Assembly (NCBI GenBank): GCA_028583415.1
Contig: CM053266.1
Span: forward strand, 40,481,758 to 40,545,757
Origin: Protea cynaroides
Taxonomy: Eukaryota; Streptophyta; Magnoliopsida; Proteales; Proteaceae
Length of the DNA: 64,000 bases
Direction of reading: 5' to 3'
Position numbers and translations under genes: made by a program. Below, piece by piece: positions 36,701 to 45,849 of the stretch (the first letter of the stretch is position 1; each line of letters starts with the position of its first letter). The notes under the pieces are model-generated. The model had not been told where the DNA came from. It made no database searches and saw only the letters and a list, made by a program, of their open reading frames with translations.

Positions 36701-39446
36701 GATGATGAACTGAACCATCCTTTGTGTGCAGTATCAAATCATAGCATGTAAAGAAACAGGTCTCTGGTGCATCAAGAAGGAACTGCCTCAAATCCATTAC
36801 AGAATCACCTGGACTTAACTGCACATACAGAACCAATATCAATAGCATCATTAAGAGTGGCCTTCATCCCTATGAGAAAGGAACACAATCCAAAATATAT
36901 TAGGAGTAACTGCTTCTAAAACTTGAACCCATTCAATTCAAGATGGTGATCAATTTATATGAACAAAATAGACAGATCAAGGTAGTTTCATAATACAGCA
37001 ACATTAAGATCCATAAAAAAGCGAGCAGGTACCAAGGAAACTCAATTTCGAGAGTTAGTGGGTTTTATCCTGTTATTTTTAATCTTTATTCCTATAAATA
37101 ATGTACAAATTTATAATATGCGGATTAACATAACACAATTTTATGTTCAACACATGGTAGTATGCATTGTAGTCAAGGCATTGCCTAGGCATCCAGACGC
37201 CTTCTAGGCACTTTGGTAACTAGGGTGCCTTGGGCATCGAGCAACCATCCAGCCCTTTGGGTCCACGTGGCAACCTTGGTAGTATGCATCAATTCCCAGT
37301 AGAAAAACCACTCGTAGGCAATAAATAACTCTCAAGTAGCCTAGAATCCTAGATGATCAAGGACAGATCCAAATCCTAGATTTGTGGTCTCCATGTTCTG
37401 CTACCAACAATTACGATGACTTAAGTCCATTTTAGTAATGACAGCGTCCTGAATATAATTAACTCACCTGTAATTCAAGCTTTTCACCAGATTGTGTTTT
37501 GACTGAAACAGGATAGAGGTGAAGGTCACCTGTTACCATACAAAACAAAACAACAAAAAGGAGAAGGGAAAAAGGAGTCAAATAATCTATTATGAAAGAA
37601 CAAAAGAAATTCTACCAACCAAAAGATTCATAATCCAAATTAAATTCAATGTTGTAATGCCTCTGTAAGACTATATCAAAAATTGATGAACTTCAATGTC
37701 AGTTTTGAGAGGTTAAGTAGTTTTGAAGGACAAGAACTATTAGATATTCTCTTTGCCACATTTCTCTCTTGAAACACATAAGGTAGTCAATAGACTGCTT
37801 AATTGGTTATTGTTAAAAGAAAAGATACAGGGTCATCAGTTAGCACGAATTTGTCAAAAATACCTCGTGATCAGTGAGTACATAAGCTTATCATTCCTCA
37901 ATGGTCAAAAAGTAACACAAAATAAAGGAGAAATATGCACCCCACACACAACCAACCTTTTTCCTCCTTTAAATTCTTTTTAATTCAAAGTCACTGATAA
38001 GTGAAACTGTTAGACACTGACTTGGGACATCCAACATGGGGTACCCAGTAACCAAGCAGCAGTTCCTGTTAAGATTATAAAGGCTTCATAGCAAAAATAG
38101 CACGGTTGATACAGCATGTAAACTCTGAAGATATAATTGACTTTGTTAAACATATTCCAGTGAAATGAATACAAAGATGTGTGTTCACTCAAATACATAT
38201 GTCACTAAATAACCCACGGGGCAATAAAAAAATGCACATTCTTGTTAATGAATCTTTTTCTATTTTCAGTGGATCCATTATAAAACTCTTAAGACAATTT
38301 ATGACATAGCCATCAATTTTTAGATTTTACTCTAAAGGGTTCTCTCAAGCCCAAGATTATTTCATTTGCCTAAAAACTAAAATCATGCAACCACACTGCA
38401 TCACTTTCAAAAACATCATCCATTTCCAAAAACAGATCAATATAGACGCACACATGAGAGCGAACACAGCTCAAAATACTCTTTGTGCTAAAGAACAGGA
38501 AGTTCAATATGGAGGCATCATAAAATTCATATTTATTTTATTGGCAAGAAAAAAAAATAATGTTTTATAAATAAAAGTATTTAGATTCATGAGGTAAGCC
38601 CCATAATATTCAGGAGACAATAAAGAAGCTGGTCTTCTGAAGCTCATTGATGACGAAGGAGCTCAGGGAGAATGTGTTAGATTGGTGCTTACAGAAAAAA
38701 CAAAATCAAGGTGATTCAGATGATACCAAACCAAGACAACAAATAAAAGTTAGCACTACTTTCAAAAGATGAAGATCATAGATGAACCATAAAAGATGAT
38801 AGAGAAATAAGGAAGCTTTGCATACTAAACAAGTCAAATAATGGAAACAAACTGCATGGTTATCGCATCCTGCCTTAAATATATTTAGGGAACCATTTTA
38901 ATATTTTCAATATTTCCTTTGTAGAACAGTTAAGATCTTTCTTTGCTTTTTTCTTTCTTTCTTTCTTTTTTTTTCTAATTTTAAACCCAATCTATTTTCC
39001 ATTGTCAAGTATACAGCATTGTCATTATCAGATAGCGGAGAAAAAGTGAATGGTATAGGCTGTAAATGCTGTTTATTGGATTTGAGATTATATAAATTTG
39101 GTAAGATTAGTTCTCTATCTAAAGTGGGTGTAAACGTAAGAATACAAATTGAAGCCACATGAATGCATAGATGACAGCAAAATCCATGATCCAATAGGAT
39201 AACTGAGTGGTTACCTTCTCCTTGTTTTGAAGGATTAGCTGGAGTTCCTGATGTGGCATCTGTTGCCTCCAACTTTGCATCCATTGACTCTTCATTGGAA
39301 GAAACACCATTGGCATCAGCCTTAGAAGAGTCTAAAGTGCTTGAGTTATCTTTCAACGGAGCATCAGATGGAACTACTGCAACCAAAGAACTCGTAGCAG
39401 TCGCAGACCCTTTCCTATTTCTTGCTTTGTTGGATTTCCCCGCCAT
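9294..39446 (-). CDS. FMT: FRIENDLY / clustered mitochondria (CLU) protein, 28 coding exons
   Basis: This cytosolic CLU-family protein is needed for normal mitochondrial distribution and association, and CLU proteins bind mRNAs of mitochondrial proteins. Exons (5'->3', minus): 39446-39215, 37529-37468, 36818-36629, 36519-36388, 36216-36060, 35825-35632, 35509-35408, 34418-34283, 34083-33955, 31413-31017, 30378-30274, 27284-27166, 25784-25676, 25584-25360, 18557-18423, 18345-18175, 17966-17880, 14662-14528, 14362-14207, 14126-14058, 12791-12633, 12487-12431, 12327-12287, 11230-11111, 11030-10721, 10618-10511, 10407-10336, 9758-9294. They sum to 4374 nt (1457 aa) in one frame. The start reads MAGKSNK. 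Domains, approximately: CLU N-terminal 80-160; CLU 320-690; acidic/Ser-rich linker 689-800; central eIF3-p135-like region 800-1010; TPRs 1060-1280; Ala/Arg-rich tail with PRGRGVDERAARAAAE. Twenty-five introns are GT-AG; introns 24 and 25 are GC-AG. Family assignment is strong; exon 14's acceptor (CAAG|GCT) was chosen because the nearer AGs give stops. Confidence 0.93.
9968..10009. repeat. Near-perfect hairpin in FRIENDLY intron 27
   Basis: Arms CCATCTTGAGACTAGCGC and GCGCTAATCTCAAGATGG pair around a 3-nt loop with one mismatch. Flanking purine and pyrimidine tracts (GGGGGAGAGAG and CTCTCCTTCTC) extend the complementarity. It looks like a small foldback MITE. Confidence 0.75.
10243..10325. repeat. 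Direct duplication, about 37-bp unit, next to exon 27
   Basis: ATTAACCTAGTCTTTCTATT with AAAGAGTTC occurs at 10243-10279 and again at 10289-10325. The second copy ends 10 nt from the exon 27 donor (boundary at 10336). Confidence 0.85.
12851..12928. repeat. Tandem duplication, 39-bp unit, FRIENDLY intron 20
   Basis: Two essentially identical copies (12851-12889, 12890-12928) containing ATAATAGCAGTGAGCCTAC and AAAGACAGCTC. Confidence 0.92.
13710..13789. repeat. Tandem duplication, 40-bp unit, FRIENDLY intron 20
   Basis: Copies start AGCATCAAGGTACAT (13711) and AGCATCAAGATACAT (13751), and both continue into TTTTACCTACACATT. Confidence 0.9.
14657..14810. repeat. Tandem duplication spanning the exon 18 acceptor, 77-bp unit
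   Basis: AATATCCTGCATGACCATG occurs at 14657 and 14734, and both copies run to the AATGAAGATGAAA block. The unit includes the true acceptor of exon 18 (minus strand TCATGCAG, exon starting at 14662) and its first bases, so intron 17 carries a second, upstream copy of the same acceptor at about 14739-14745. Confidence 0.9.
15514..16563. mobile_element. hAT-like non-autonomous DNA transposon, 1050 bp
   Basis: It has perfect 15-bp terminal inverted repeats, CATAGTTGTCAAGGC on the left and its complement on the right. It is flanked by an exact 8-bp duplication AAGGTGCG (15506-15513 and 16564-16571). An 8-bp TSD and CA-starting TIR fit the hAT superfamily. GC-rich subterminal arms full of GCCTAGGCG-type motifs surround an AT-rich core with a (TA)n tract (about 15640-15712). 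An inner foldback at about 15845-15978 pairs CGGATTCAAGCAATCT with AGATTGCTTGAATCCG. No transposase is present. It lies in FRIENDLY intron 17. Confidence 0.88.
18930..23411 (+). mobile_element. RTE-type LINE, decayed, antisense in FRIENDLY intron 14
   Basis: This is a non-LTR retrotransposon of the plant RTE type. Near 19190-19300 the sequence encodes an endonuclease-like start (LASWN, then IQETRWKGK), and 19539-19730 holds more of it (SDLNRHVRG...LDFVMAYDL). Reverse transcriptase follows: FIDLEKTYDRVPKDLI at about 20968-21015, a decayed LFANDIVLVDET active-site block (about 21240-21275) and KWTGASGVLCDRHIP near 21510-21555. After a nested insertion the C-terminal part resumes (22976-23300: YGVECWAFKK, MRMLRWM, RLRRYGHVQ). 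The 3' end is the diagnostic TTTAGTTGGGATAAGGC followed by (TTG)n at 23391-23410. Many stops and frameshifts show it is dead. The 5' boundary is approximate. Confidence 0.85.
21604..22975. mobile_element. Nested insertion inside the RTE LINE (LTR-like and organelle-like parts)
   Basis: The LINE frame is lost after a YRTII block (about 21585-21603) and resumes at YGVECW (about 22976), leaving about 1.37 kb of foreign sequence. The left and middle parts look LTR-like, with a GTGAACAGTGTTCAC palindrome near 22505. The last part, about 22640-22970, has a different texture (CTTCCCCGACCGACTAC, GGGTACGCTCTACTCACC) that resembles plant mitochondrial spacer DNA. No clean target duplication was found, so the borders are approximate. 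Confidence 0.5.
25360..25518 (-). repeat. In-frame 90-bp duplication inside FRIENDLY exon 14
   Basis: The coding sequence repeats a SPAVNGD...EVS(S/T)EAD module at residues 711-740 and 741-763 (genomic 25518-25429 and 25428-25360). It lies in the acidic, probably disordered linker between the CLU and central domains. The first copy is 30 codons, and the second is cut by the exon end. Confidence 0.85.
27495..28740 (+). repeat. Dispersed repeat, copy A (FRIENDLY intron 11), interrupted
   Basis: It shares TGATGCAG, CTGCCCAAATTGGG and TTATTTTGGGCCATGGATGG with 32706-33150, and both continue into an AGTTTAAG/AATTT block and a GTATAC or GTAATACCC block. About 790 bp of unrelated sequence (27765-28552) splits this copy. 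The TG start suggests an LTR, but neither end is proven. Confidence 0.6.
27765..28552. mobile_element. Insertion with imperfect inverted ends nested in repeat copy A
   Basis: The left end reads CCAAAATTTCGACTG and the right end ATCGAAATTTAGAACCTTG; both sides are rich in TTTCGACC and GGTTTCGG motifs in inverted order. Its presence is supported by the uninterrupted copy B at 32.7-33.1 kb. The ends resemble those of the 34713 element. TSD and exact borders are unclear. Confidence 0.5.
32388..32550. repeat. Tandem duplication, about 77-bp unit, FRIENDLY intron 9
   Basis: Copies begin GCAAAAACATGA at 32388 and 32465. Both end in a CAGAATATAAAAGAATGTG block, with moderate divergence. Confidence 0.85.
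32706..33150 (+). repeat. Dispersed repeat, copy B (FRIENDLY intron 9)
   Basis: This is an uninterrupted relative of 27495-28740. It has TGATGCAGCC, a doubled CTGCCCAAATGGGCTTAGGG-type motif and TTTATTTTGGGCCATGG, and continues through GTAATACCCACCCCC. Its right limit is uncertain. Confidence 0.6.
34713..35003. mobile_element. TIR MITE, 291 bp, 9-bp target duplication
   Basis: The terminal inverted repeats share GGTTTAAAATCTCG, and the element is flanked by GCAAAAGAC on both sides (34704-34712, 35004-35012). Internal CTCGGCGAGATC-type motifs recur. A 9-bp duplication suggests a Mutator-like origin, but 8 bp (hAT) cannot be excluded because one base could match by chance. It sits in FRIENDLY intron 7. 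Confidence 0.82.
35833..35857. repeat. (AC)12 microsatellite at the exon 6 acceptor
   Basis: On the coding (minus) strand this is a (TG)12 tract ending about 7 nt before the exon 6 boundary (TTATCCAG|G, exon starting at 35825). It replaces the usual polypyrimidine tract. Confidence 0.93.
37155..37289. mobile_element. Small insertion flanked by a 13-bp direct repeat
   Basis: TGGTAGTATGCAT occurs at 37155-37167 and 37277-37289, enclosing 109 bp of GC-rich sequence. The insert has GTAGTCAAGGC and GCCTAGGC motifs like the subterminal arms of the hAT-like element at 15514. It is probably a short degenerate relative, in FRIENDLY intron 2. Confidence 0.6.
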
Positions 39447-40510
39447 TTTCGCAGCCCTAATATACAAAAGAAAAAAATTGAGTAATTTGAACCTCAAACA
39501 CCTTCATGCTCACTTAATAAAGAAAAATCCAACAACAAGACACCTATTAATACATCATGAAAAGGGGGGGGAAGAAGAAACAAAACAAAGAGTAAACAAG
39601 CTAGGAAAATGATGAACATTCTAAGAACTACTAGTGCAGCTTCAAGAGTATATAGCGGACAAAACCACACTTCTCCTTCTAGGCTCCTCCAATATTGGCT
39701 GGAACACTTAGGGATGTACCCAATTTCGTGAGAAACAATATACAATAAGATGTCAAATGCGATTGTAATGAAAAACGAAAAAAAGCCAGAAACAGGAAAT
39801 AAAGCATGCTAAAAACTCCAATAGTCCAGTTTAAACATGTAGGCAGTAAAGGAGCACTTTTACGTTCTAAACCCAACAAAATAAATAAACAAATCAAAGC
39901 ATAACTCCAGTGATCTTTATCGGAAAGTGTAGCCCATTTCACCACCAAATAATAAAGTAAGCAAAATTCGATATGGTTCAGAAAAAAACTTGTCAATAGT
40001 CTTGAGTTCAAGCCCCCTCGTTAGCATTATTCACAAATAGAGAAAACAAGTTAAGCCATTGAGGAGAGGGAGACAAATATCTGTGTTCGCCTAATCACTC
40101 ATCAGGCTCCGTCATAGGTGAGAGTTTACCAGAAACATTAAAATAACGAACATTTAATTGACAGGACGGCGGCCGGCAAAATAACAAGCGCACAACAATC
40201 AGCAACAATGGTTATCAACAAGGAAAACTCGATTCAGAGAGAATATCAAATGAAGAGCAACGCCAAAACAAAAATGATCAAATACATAGTAATCGAAACA
40301 GCTGAAGGAGAAAGACCTGAGAAGTAGTAGAGATGCTTATGCAAAATAGCAGGACGGCTACTCCACTTGGAATAGTTTCAGAAGTCCTTCTAATATGATA
40401 ACTGTAAATCTGGCGAATCAACTGAAAGGTTTCCGATTATCAGTAGCCGGCAGTGGCTCCGACTCCCTCCGTGCGCTGCTGTTTCCAGTTTGGATGCGAC
40501 GGGTGAGTTA
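39447..40510 (-). promoter_or_regulatory. FRIENDLY 5' UTR with an intron (inferred)
   Basis: Just upstream of the ATG there is a good acceptor (minus strand TATATTAG|GGCTGCGAAA, exon starting at 39456). A good donor lies at 40317/40316 (CTTCTCAG|GTCTTT). This implies a non-coding first exon from roughly 40.5 kb to 40317 and an 860-nt leader intron. The transcription start is not identified. Confidence 0.55.
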
Positions 40511-40613
40511 AATATAGCTGACTTTGTAGCTTTAAGCCTAGAAAGATATTATGCAACAATAACGAATATAAACACGTATCAGTGACATCATGCCAGAAAG
40601 TGTAATCTCTGTT

Positions 40614-40647
40614 TTTAGGGTTTGAGGGTTTTAGGTTTTAGGGTTTT
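40614..40647. promoter_or_regulatory. Telo-box-like cluster in the FRIENDLY promoter
   Basis: On the minus strand AAACCCTA-type motifs occur twice with related AAAACCTA and ACCCTCAAA spacers, about 300 bp upstream of the leader donor. Telo boxes are common in promoters of plant housekeeping and translation-linked genes. The role here is inferred. Confidence 0.4.
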
Positions 40648-41117
40648 CTTTGGTTGGGTAACATGGGGTTTGGGTATTGACTTTCTTTTCATTTTGTTCT
40701 TCTTCCAATGAAAAATGGAAATGAGATTTGATAGAAAAAATTTCGGAACTGTCAAACCATGTTAAGGGGATTTGGCCGGAAAAAAAGGAGCTAGGGGAAT
40801 AGGGGCTGGGGATCCCAGTTCCATGCACAATAGACCAATTATTTGTTGCTCGTAAGTCGCAACTAGTGGTTACGTGTGTTGCATGACCATCATTTTATTC
40901 CAAAATAATTTGAAAATAATTTTATTTAACCATTATTTATATATGAGGAAGAGTTTGTTGAGAGTAGTTTTTTAAAATAAGCTTTTGTGGATGATTAAAA
41001 AAAGAAAAAATATATTATGGGAATATTAAATACCAATGGTAAAGGCCTTTACATCTATTTTTAGGGTGAGATTCTCGGTATCATGTTCCTCCTTAACAAG
41101 GACAGACTAGCAAACTT

Positions 41118-41212
<95 letters not shown>

Positions 41213-42160
41213 CGGATGTTTCAAAAAAATAAATTGTTGGCTAAAACTAATTTCCAATTTTCATAGCATTGGATAATGCTCATGAAAAATTCCAACATCA
41301 TCTGAATTTATGTTTTTTTTAGATGGATTCACAGTTTGAAATATGATTTTGTTTTTAGATTTGAAGGTTAAAAAGTCACATACATGAGAAGAAAATTATA
41401 TTCAAATTACCTGGTTTGGTTCCGTCCCAACTAAAACAAATAACCACAAAACCCACACCAAAACTGACATTGAGTGGCACTATTGATGCTCAATGCAGTT
41501 TTGCATACACGCTCAGCCGATGTCAAAGGCATGTCGGCCGAGCCAAGATCAACTTTGGCTTGGGCCTGTCATTAATTACCGGATTGTAGACGTGTTTTTT
41601 GTTATTTTTTGTCATTTTACGGTTTATATGGTTCTGATTGAGTTCAAACATGCCTAGTTTTGTCCCAATAAAATGTAGATTCTCTTTTTTCTTATCATTA
41701 CCACATCTTGGATTTATTATAATGTTTTTAAATTAATTAAAGGTAAAAGGTTTTGTGTTTGGTACACGTACACAATCTTGGTTTCCACCGTAGGAGATGG
41801 CAAGGGTGTGTACATAATATAAAATTTATACCCATCTTACTAATCAAGTGATTGAATTAGACTTTGAAATTTTACAAATGGCTAATTTAAATCATATCCT
41901 ATTTATTCAACGATCGAAATTAACACATCATTTATCCACTTGGAAAAATAGACGTATTGTGATGTTTAGAAAAATAACATTACATTATGACAATAATAAT
42001 TGGCATTCTGGTTTTAATAAACAATGTTTAGGCTTGTTCTTATTTATTTAGATCTTTTCTTATATTTACCTAAGTTATTTTTTATGCATTTTTAGATTTA
42101 TACATTAAATGTAGTTCTAGTCATTTTTATGGTATTATATTTATCCACATGTGTTGGAAA
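40648..42160. other. Spacer upstream of FRIENDLY with long (TA)n
   Basis: No gene was recognised. It includes a roughly 85-bp (TA)n run at 41124-41208. The rest is AT-rich without domain-bearing frames. Confidence 0.5.
41124..41208. repeat. (TA)n microsatellite
   Basis: An uninterrupted AT dinucleotide run of about 85 bp. Confidence 0.95.
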
Positions 42161-42301
42161 AGGTTTTGTTATCATATTAGCATCAATAGGTGCTTCTCGG
42201 TTGTTTTATGATTTATCCATATAGGTTTTGTTATCATATTAGCATCAATAAGTGCTTCTCAGTTGTTTATGATTTATTCATATTTTTTAATCATATTTAT
42301 A
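42161..42301. repeat. Tandem duplication, 72-bp unit
   Basis: Copies at 42161 and 42233 both start AGGTTTTGTTATCATATTAG and run through GTGCTTCTC, a GTTGTTT block and ATGATTTAT. Confidence 0.9.
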
Positions 42302-42654
42302 TAATGAAAAAATTACATCTAAACTCTATCAAAGATTGCTAACATCATCTACACCCACAAGAATGCAAAAAATCACCTAGGTCTACTTAACTGACGGAAA
42401 TTACTAAATTTGTTGAAATACAATCTTGCCCTTCAAATTATAAATTGTAAAATTAAAAAATCATGTTCATTTACTAATTTATCATTCAAATCAAAATTAT
42501 ATTTGATATTCTCATTCAACGACTGATCATCATGACCAACCCTGGTCTTGCTATGGTTTTCAACCCAACGCCTGACTTCAAATATCCATCTTAGGGTTCT
42601 TCCTTGTCCGATAAAATTTCTGCTATTATTTTTTTCGAGGGGAGGGCCAGCAGG

Positions 42655-42697
42655 CCCCCCCCCCGCCGCGCGCGCCCCCCCCGCCCCCCCCCCGCGA
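42655..42697. repeat. C/G low-complexity tract
   Basis: Long C runs are broken only by single or paired G (CCCCCCCGCC-type), very unlike the AT-rich surroundings. It may be real low-complexity DNA or an assembly or base-calling artefact. Confidence 0.8.
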
Positions 42698-43284
42698 GTG
42701 GTGTCGTCTTCTTTTTCTTTTCCCCTTTCCTTATGATTTCTTTTTCTTCTACTAAAATATAAGGGAAAGTTGTGAATCCTTAGGGGCGACATTTTTGTTT
42801 TATGGTCCACTGTAATAAGAAGCAATCCTAATTGACTTGGTAAGGATCTATGAATGATTCATTGGAGTTTCTTCCGTCATATTATGTCTGTAACTTTAAT
42901 TTCACGTATTCATTCAAAAGGCATTGACTGGATCACTAGAACACATTAAAAATAAGAGGGGAAAGAAAAAAAAAAAAAAAAGAGAAGCAAAGCATTTTGT
43001 TTCGCTCTTTATCTTATGGAAAAGGAACGATAAATATCAGCAAAGACACATAGAGGAAAATGGCCCCAGTGAGCAAGCCCGCACAGATCTGACGGAACCA
43101 GAGACGCGTCGAATGGGAGAAACACAACAGATCCGAAGAGAACAACTAGAAGAAAACTCAGATCTGAATAACGTTTTAGGAGTGATGCAGAAAACTTCAG
43201 ATCTGAAGAAAACATATTCAAGAACCGAAAAAAAAAAACAATGGAGGAAAAACAAGAACGAAGAGCTAAAAAAAACACAGATCT

Positions 43285-43400
43285 AAAGAGAAAGGAACCT
43301 CATAGATTCAGAGGTTTGAAGAGAAAGGAACCTTACAGATATGAAGAGAAAGGAACCTCATAGATTCAGAGGTTTGAAGAGAAAGGAACCTCACAGATCT
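43285..43400. repeat. Tandem repeat, 58-bp unit made of two related half-units
   Basis: AAGAGAAAGGAACCT recurs four times. Alternate half-units carry CATAGATTCAGAGGTTTG or TACAGATATG/CACAGATCTG, giving two 58-bp units. Confidence 0.9.
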
Positions 43401-43717
43401 GAAGAAGGGCTTACCGGAGAAGAGAACCCAAGTCGAGAAACAGAGAGAGAGAGAGGAAACAATGCACATGTGGAAGAAAGAGAGGAAGCAATGCACGAGT
43501 GGAAGAGAGGGGTCTGGGTAAAGGGTATAATGGTATTTCAATAGGTCAAAAGGGTATTGAAATATTTCAATCCACCTGACATCAGCATCTAACGGAAAAT
43601 CAACTGACGGAATGAACTTCTTTGACTACCATAGCCAAAGTTTTGAGGTGCAGATGATGTTGGTGCATTCTTATGGGTATAGATGATATTAATAAACTTT
43701 GATGGGGTTAGATGAAT

Positions 43718-45849
43718 TTTTTTTCTTATAGAATTTATATGAATTTAATTATTATTCATTAAAGATGCCATTTTCATCAGAAAAGGTTTGGGTCACTTTT
43801 TGCATTTGTAAAATTTATTTTTGTCATAGATAATGTTTTGATTTGTTCTCCGTAATATATGTTATGAGATCAATATTTAACATCCCTGAGTTTTGTTTCG
43901 TTATTTGTTGTCAGTAACTAAACTATGTTAAATTTATTTTGTAGCGCATTTATGTGGGTAAGTCTTCAACCCCCCCCCCCCCCCCAACTATCAATTATTT
44001 TGTATTTACTTTGTATATTATTTTTATAGTTTATACACAATATATAATTATTACTTGATGAATATTTATTATTTTGGTAAAAATATCAAATAAAAGAAAT
44101 TGGTTCAACCGGATGGACTGGATGGATGTTTAACACATTATTTGGTCCATAACTTATTCGATCCAATATTTGGATCCGAATAATTCAAAATTGAGTCACG
44201 TTCAAATGCTCATATGTGGCTCTACACCCTAATCTAGGTAGCGACTCGTTAGATAAGGAATAAGGATACAATTGGGTTTCTTTTAGACAATATCCTTTCC
44301 ACTTTATAATTAAATACAAGTTTTTTTTTTTTTTAAATATATGTTTCGTCAATTGACATTGGAACCTCCAAGAACCATGAAGAATAACCGAAATCATAAT
44401 ATAAATATGGGAAAAAAGATTCCCGCACAGCCCAGTGTGGGGATTTTTACTTCCTTCTCACATAAAGCTCCGTTTGTTTTGATATGAAAAAAAAAATCAG
44501 TGTTTATTTCCAAGAGATAAAATATAATGATCTCTAAGAGGATGGAAAATGAACTTCGTATTTCTTTTACCTATTAAAAACAAAAATTGAATTTTTTTTA
44601 TATATGAAATGTTACACATAAAATTTACGTCAAAACAAACGGAGCTTAAGTAACAGTCTCTTTATTCTTCTAACATTTTTTTTTTTATCTTCTTCCCAAT
44701 CTTGTGAGCTCCCATTGAAATCAATTGGTGTTGATGGGAGATTATTGTAACGTACGGAACCCTTGTCTATAACTTCTATAAAAGGGGAAAGCATTCATAT
44801 TCGTTTGTGAACTTCTGCGTTGAGACACAAAAGGGGTGAAATAACCACCTGTCCCCCATAGTTGTATGCTCATGTGTGCAATCCCATTAGCCCATTTGGT
44901 GTAAGAACCACAGTGTTAGACAGAAAACCCTTTCTCATTGTATAAATATATATCTTGGTGGAGTGTGACTAGTCTAATCCCCCTGGGTCCACACGTGATA
45001 GTGACCTTGGGGGATGTACTCAAATTGCCTCCTATCTTTCGAGAGAGAATTGATCCAACTGCTGGAGTTTACCTGATACTCATACCAGTACATCGATATG
45101 TATACTTGGTGAAATCCAGACTGCCTATACGGTACAAATAATTTACAATGACACCAACAATGTCCAACCGGAAACAGTTTTGGTTTTACCAGTTGGATTC
45201 CGAGAAGATTGGCTGAAGTTGCTTTTTTAGAATTTGCTTTGAATAGTCCAACTTCCCTCCTTTGTTCTCTGAATTCCAACTCTTCTTCGGCTCGTCACCT
45301 TCTCCTCTCTCAGACTACTACCAACCATCTAATCCTTGTCTTGTTAACGTCAACTTGGACCACCCCATATTCAGTGATTCAGTCTTTCCAACATTTAGCA
45401 ATTTAGCCTGAAAGTTAAAGTAGTTGGTGGTCCAACAAAGAACAGAAGATGACAAAGAAATGAATGGCTTTCCATTGGCATACACCGTATGTAGTACTCT
45501 CTCCATGATCTTAAACCAGAGTCGCTACATACCTAGAAACCTAGTGCTACCCACTAAAATGAAAATGCAGGTGTGATGGAACTCTGCGTCCAAACGTTTA
45601 TAAGACACCCAAGTGCCACAAATGGCCACATTAGGATGTTTTATTTGAATTGGGTGGGAATAGCCAATTCCATTTCCTGCATTTCGGAAAGCTTTTAAGA
45701 GGGTTGAAAGTGAGAAGAAAATTTGTGCAAGTCCTTGCATAATTGAGGAGAAGATTATTATCCTTAAAATCCATAGTTTGAATTCCATGGTTAACTGTTT
45801 CGAGTTGGATGTCTTGTATTTGCCACTCGATTCCTTCGGCCGAAAGTCC
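43718..45849. other. Spacer with Tourist-like MITE and isolated TATA motif
   Basis: No gene was recognised. It contains a C16 homopolymer (43970-43985) and the MITE at 44466-44646. A TCTATAAAAGGGG motif at about 44775 looks like a TATA box but has no coding sequence downstream, so it may belong to a decayed LTR. Short frames at 44938-45788 lack domains. Confidence 0.45.
44466..44646. mobile_element. Tourist-like MITE, 181 bp
   Basis: Perfect 17-bp terminal inverted repeats (AGCTCCGTTTGTTTTGA and its complement) are flanked by TAA on both sides (44463-44465, 44647-44649). TAA duplications define PIF/Harbinger-type elements. It is non-coding. Confidence 0.85.

Larger units (their letters stand above)
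42311..43717. mobile_element. Non-autonomous TIR element, 1.4 kb
   Basis: The ends are inverted copies about 57 bp long. The left end runs through CATCTAAACTCTATCAAAG to CACAAGAATGCA, and the complement of the right end through CATCTAACCCCATCAAAG to CATAAGAATGCA. Inside are a C-rich low-complexity tract, a purine-rich half and a 58-bp tandem repeat. No transposase is seen. A target duplication could not be identified because the flanks are AT-rich, so the superfamily is unknown. Confidence 0.7.

Noticed and set aside
38907..39214. Extension of FRIENDLY exon 1 reading into the following sequence
   Set aside because: A good donor at 39215/39214 and the in-phase conserved exon 2 show this is intron 1.
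42433..42825. Gly/Ala/Pro-rich frames
   Set aside because: Products of the C/G tract and the interior of a TIR element.
42924..43544. Charged Lys/Glu-rich frames
   Set aside because: Purine-rich repeat sequence inside the TIR element; the frames follow the 58-bp tandem repeat.
44770..44790. TATA-like TCTATAAAAGGGG as a gene promoter
   Set aside because: No coding sequence or splice structure follows; more likely part of a decayed LTR.
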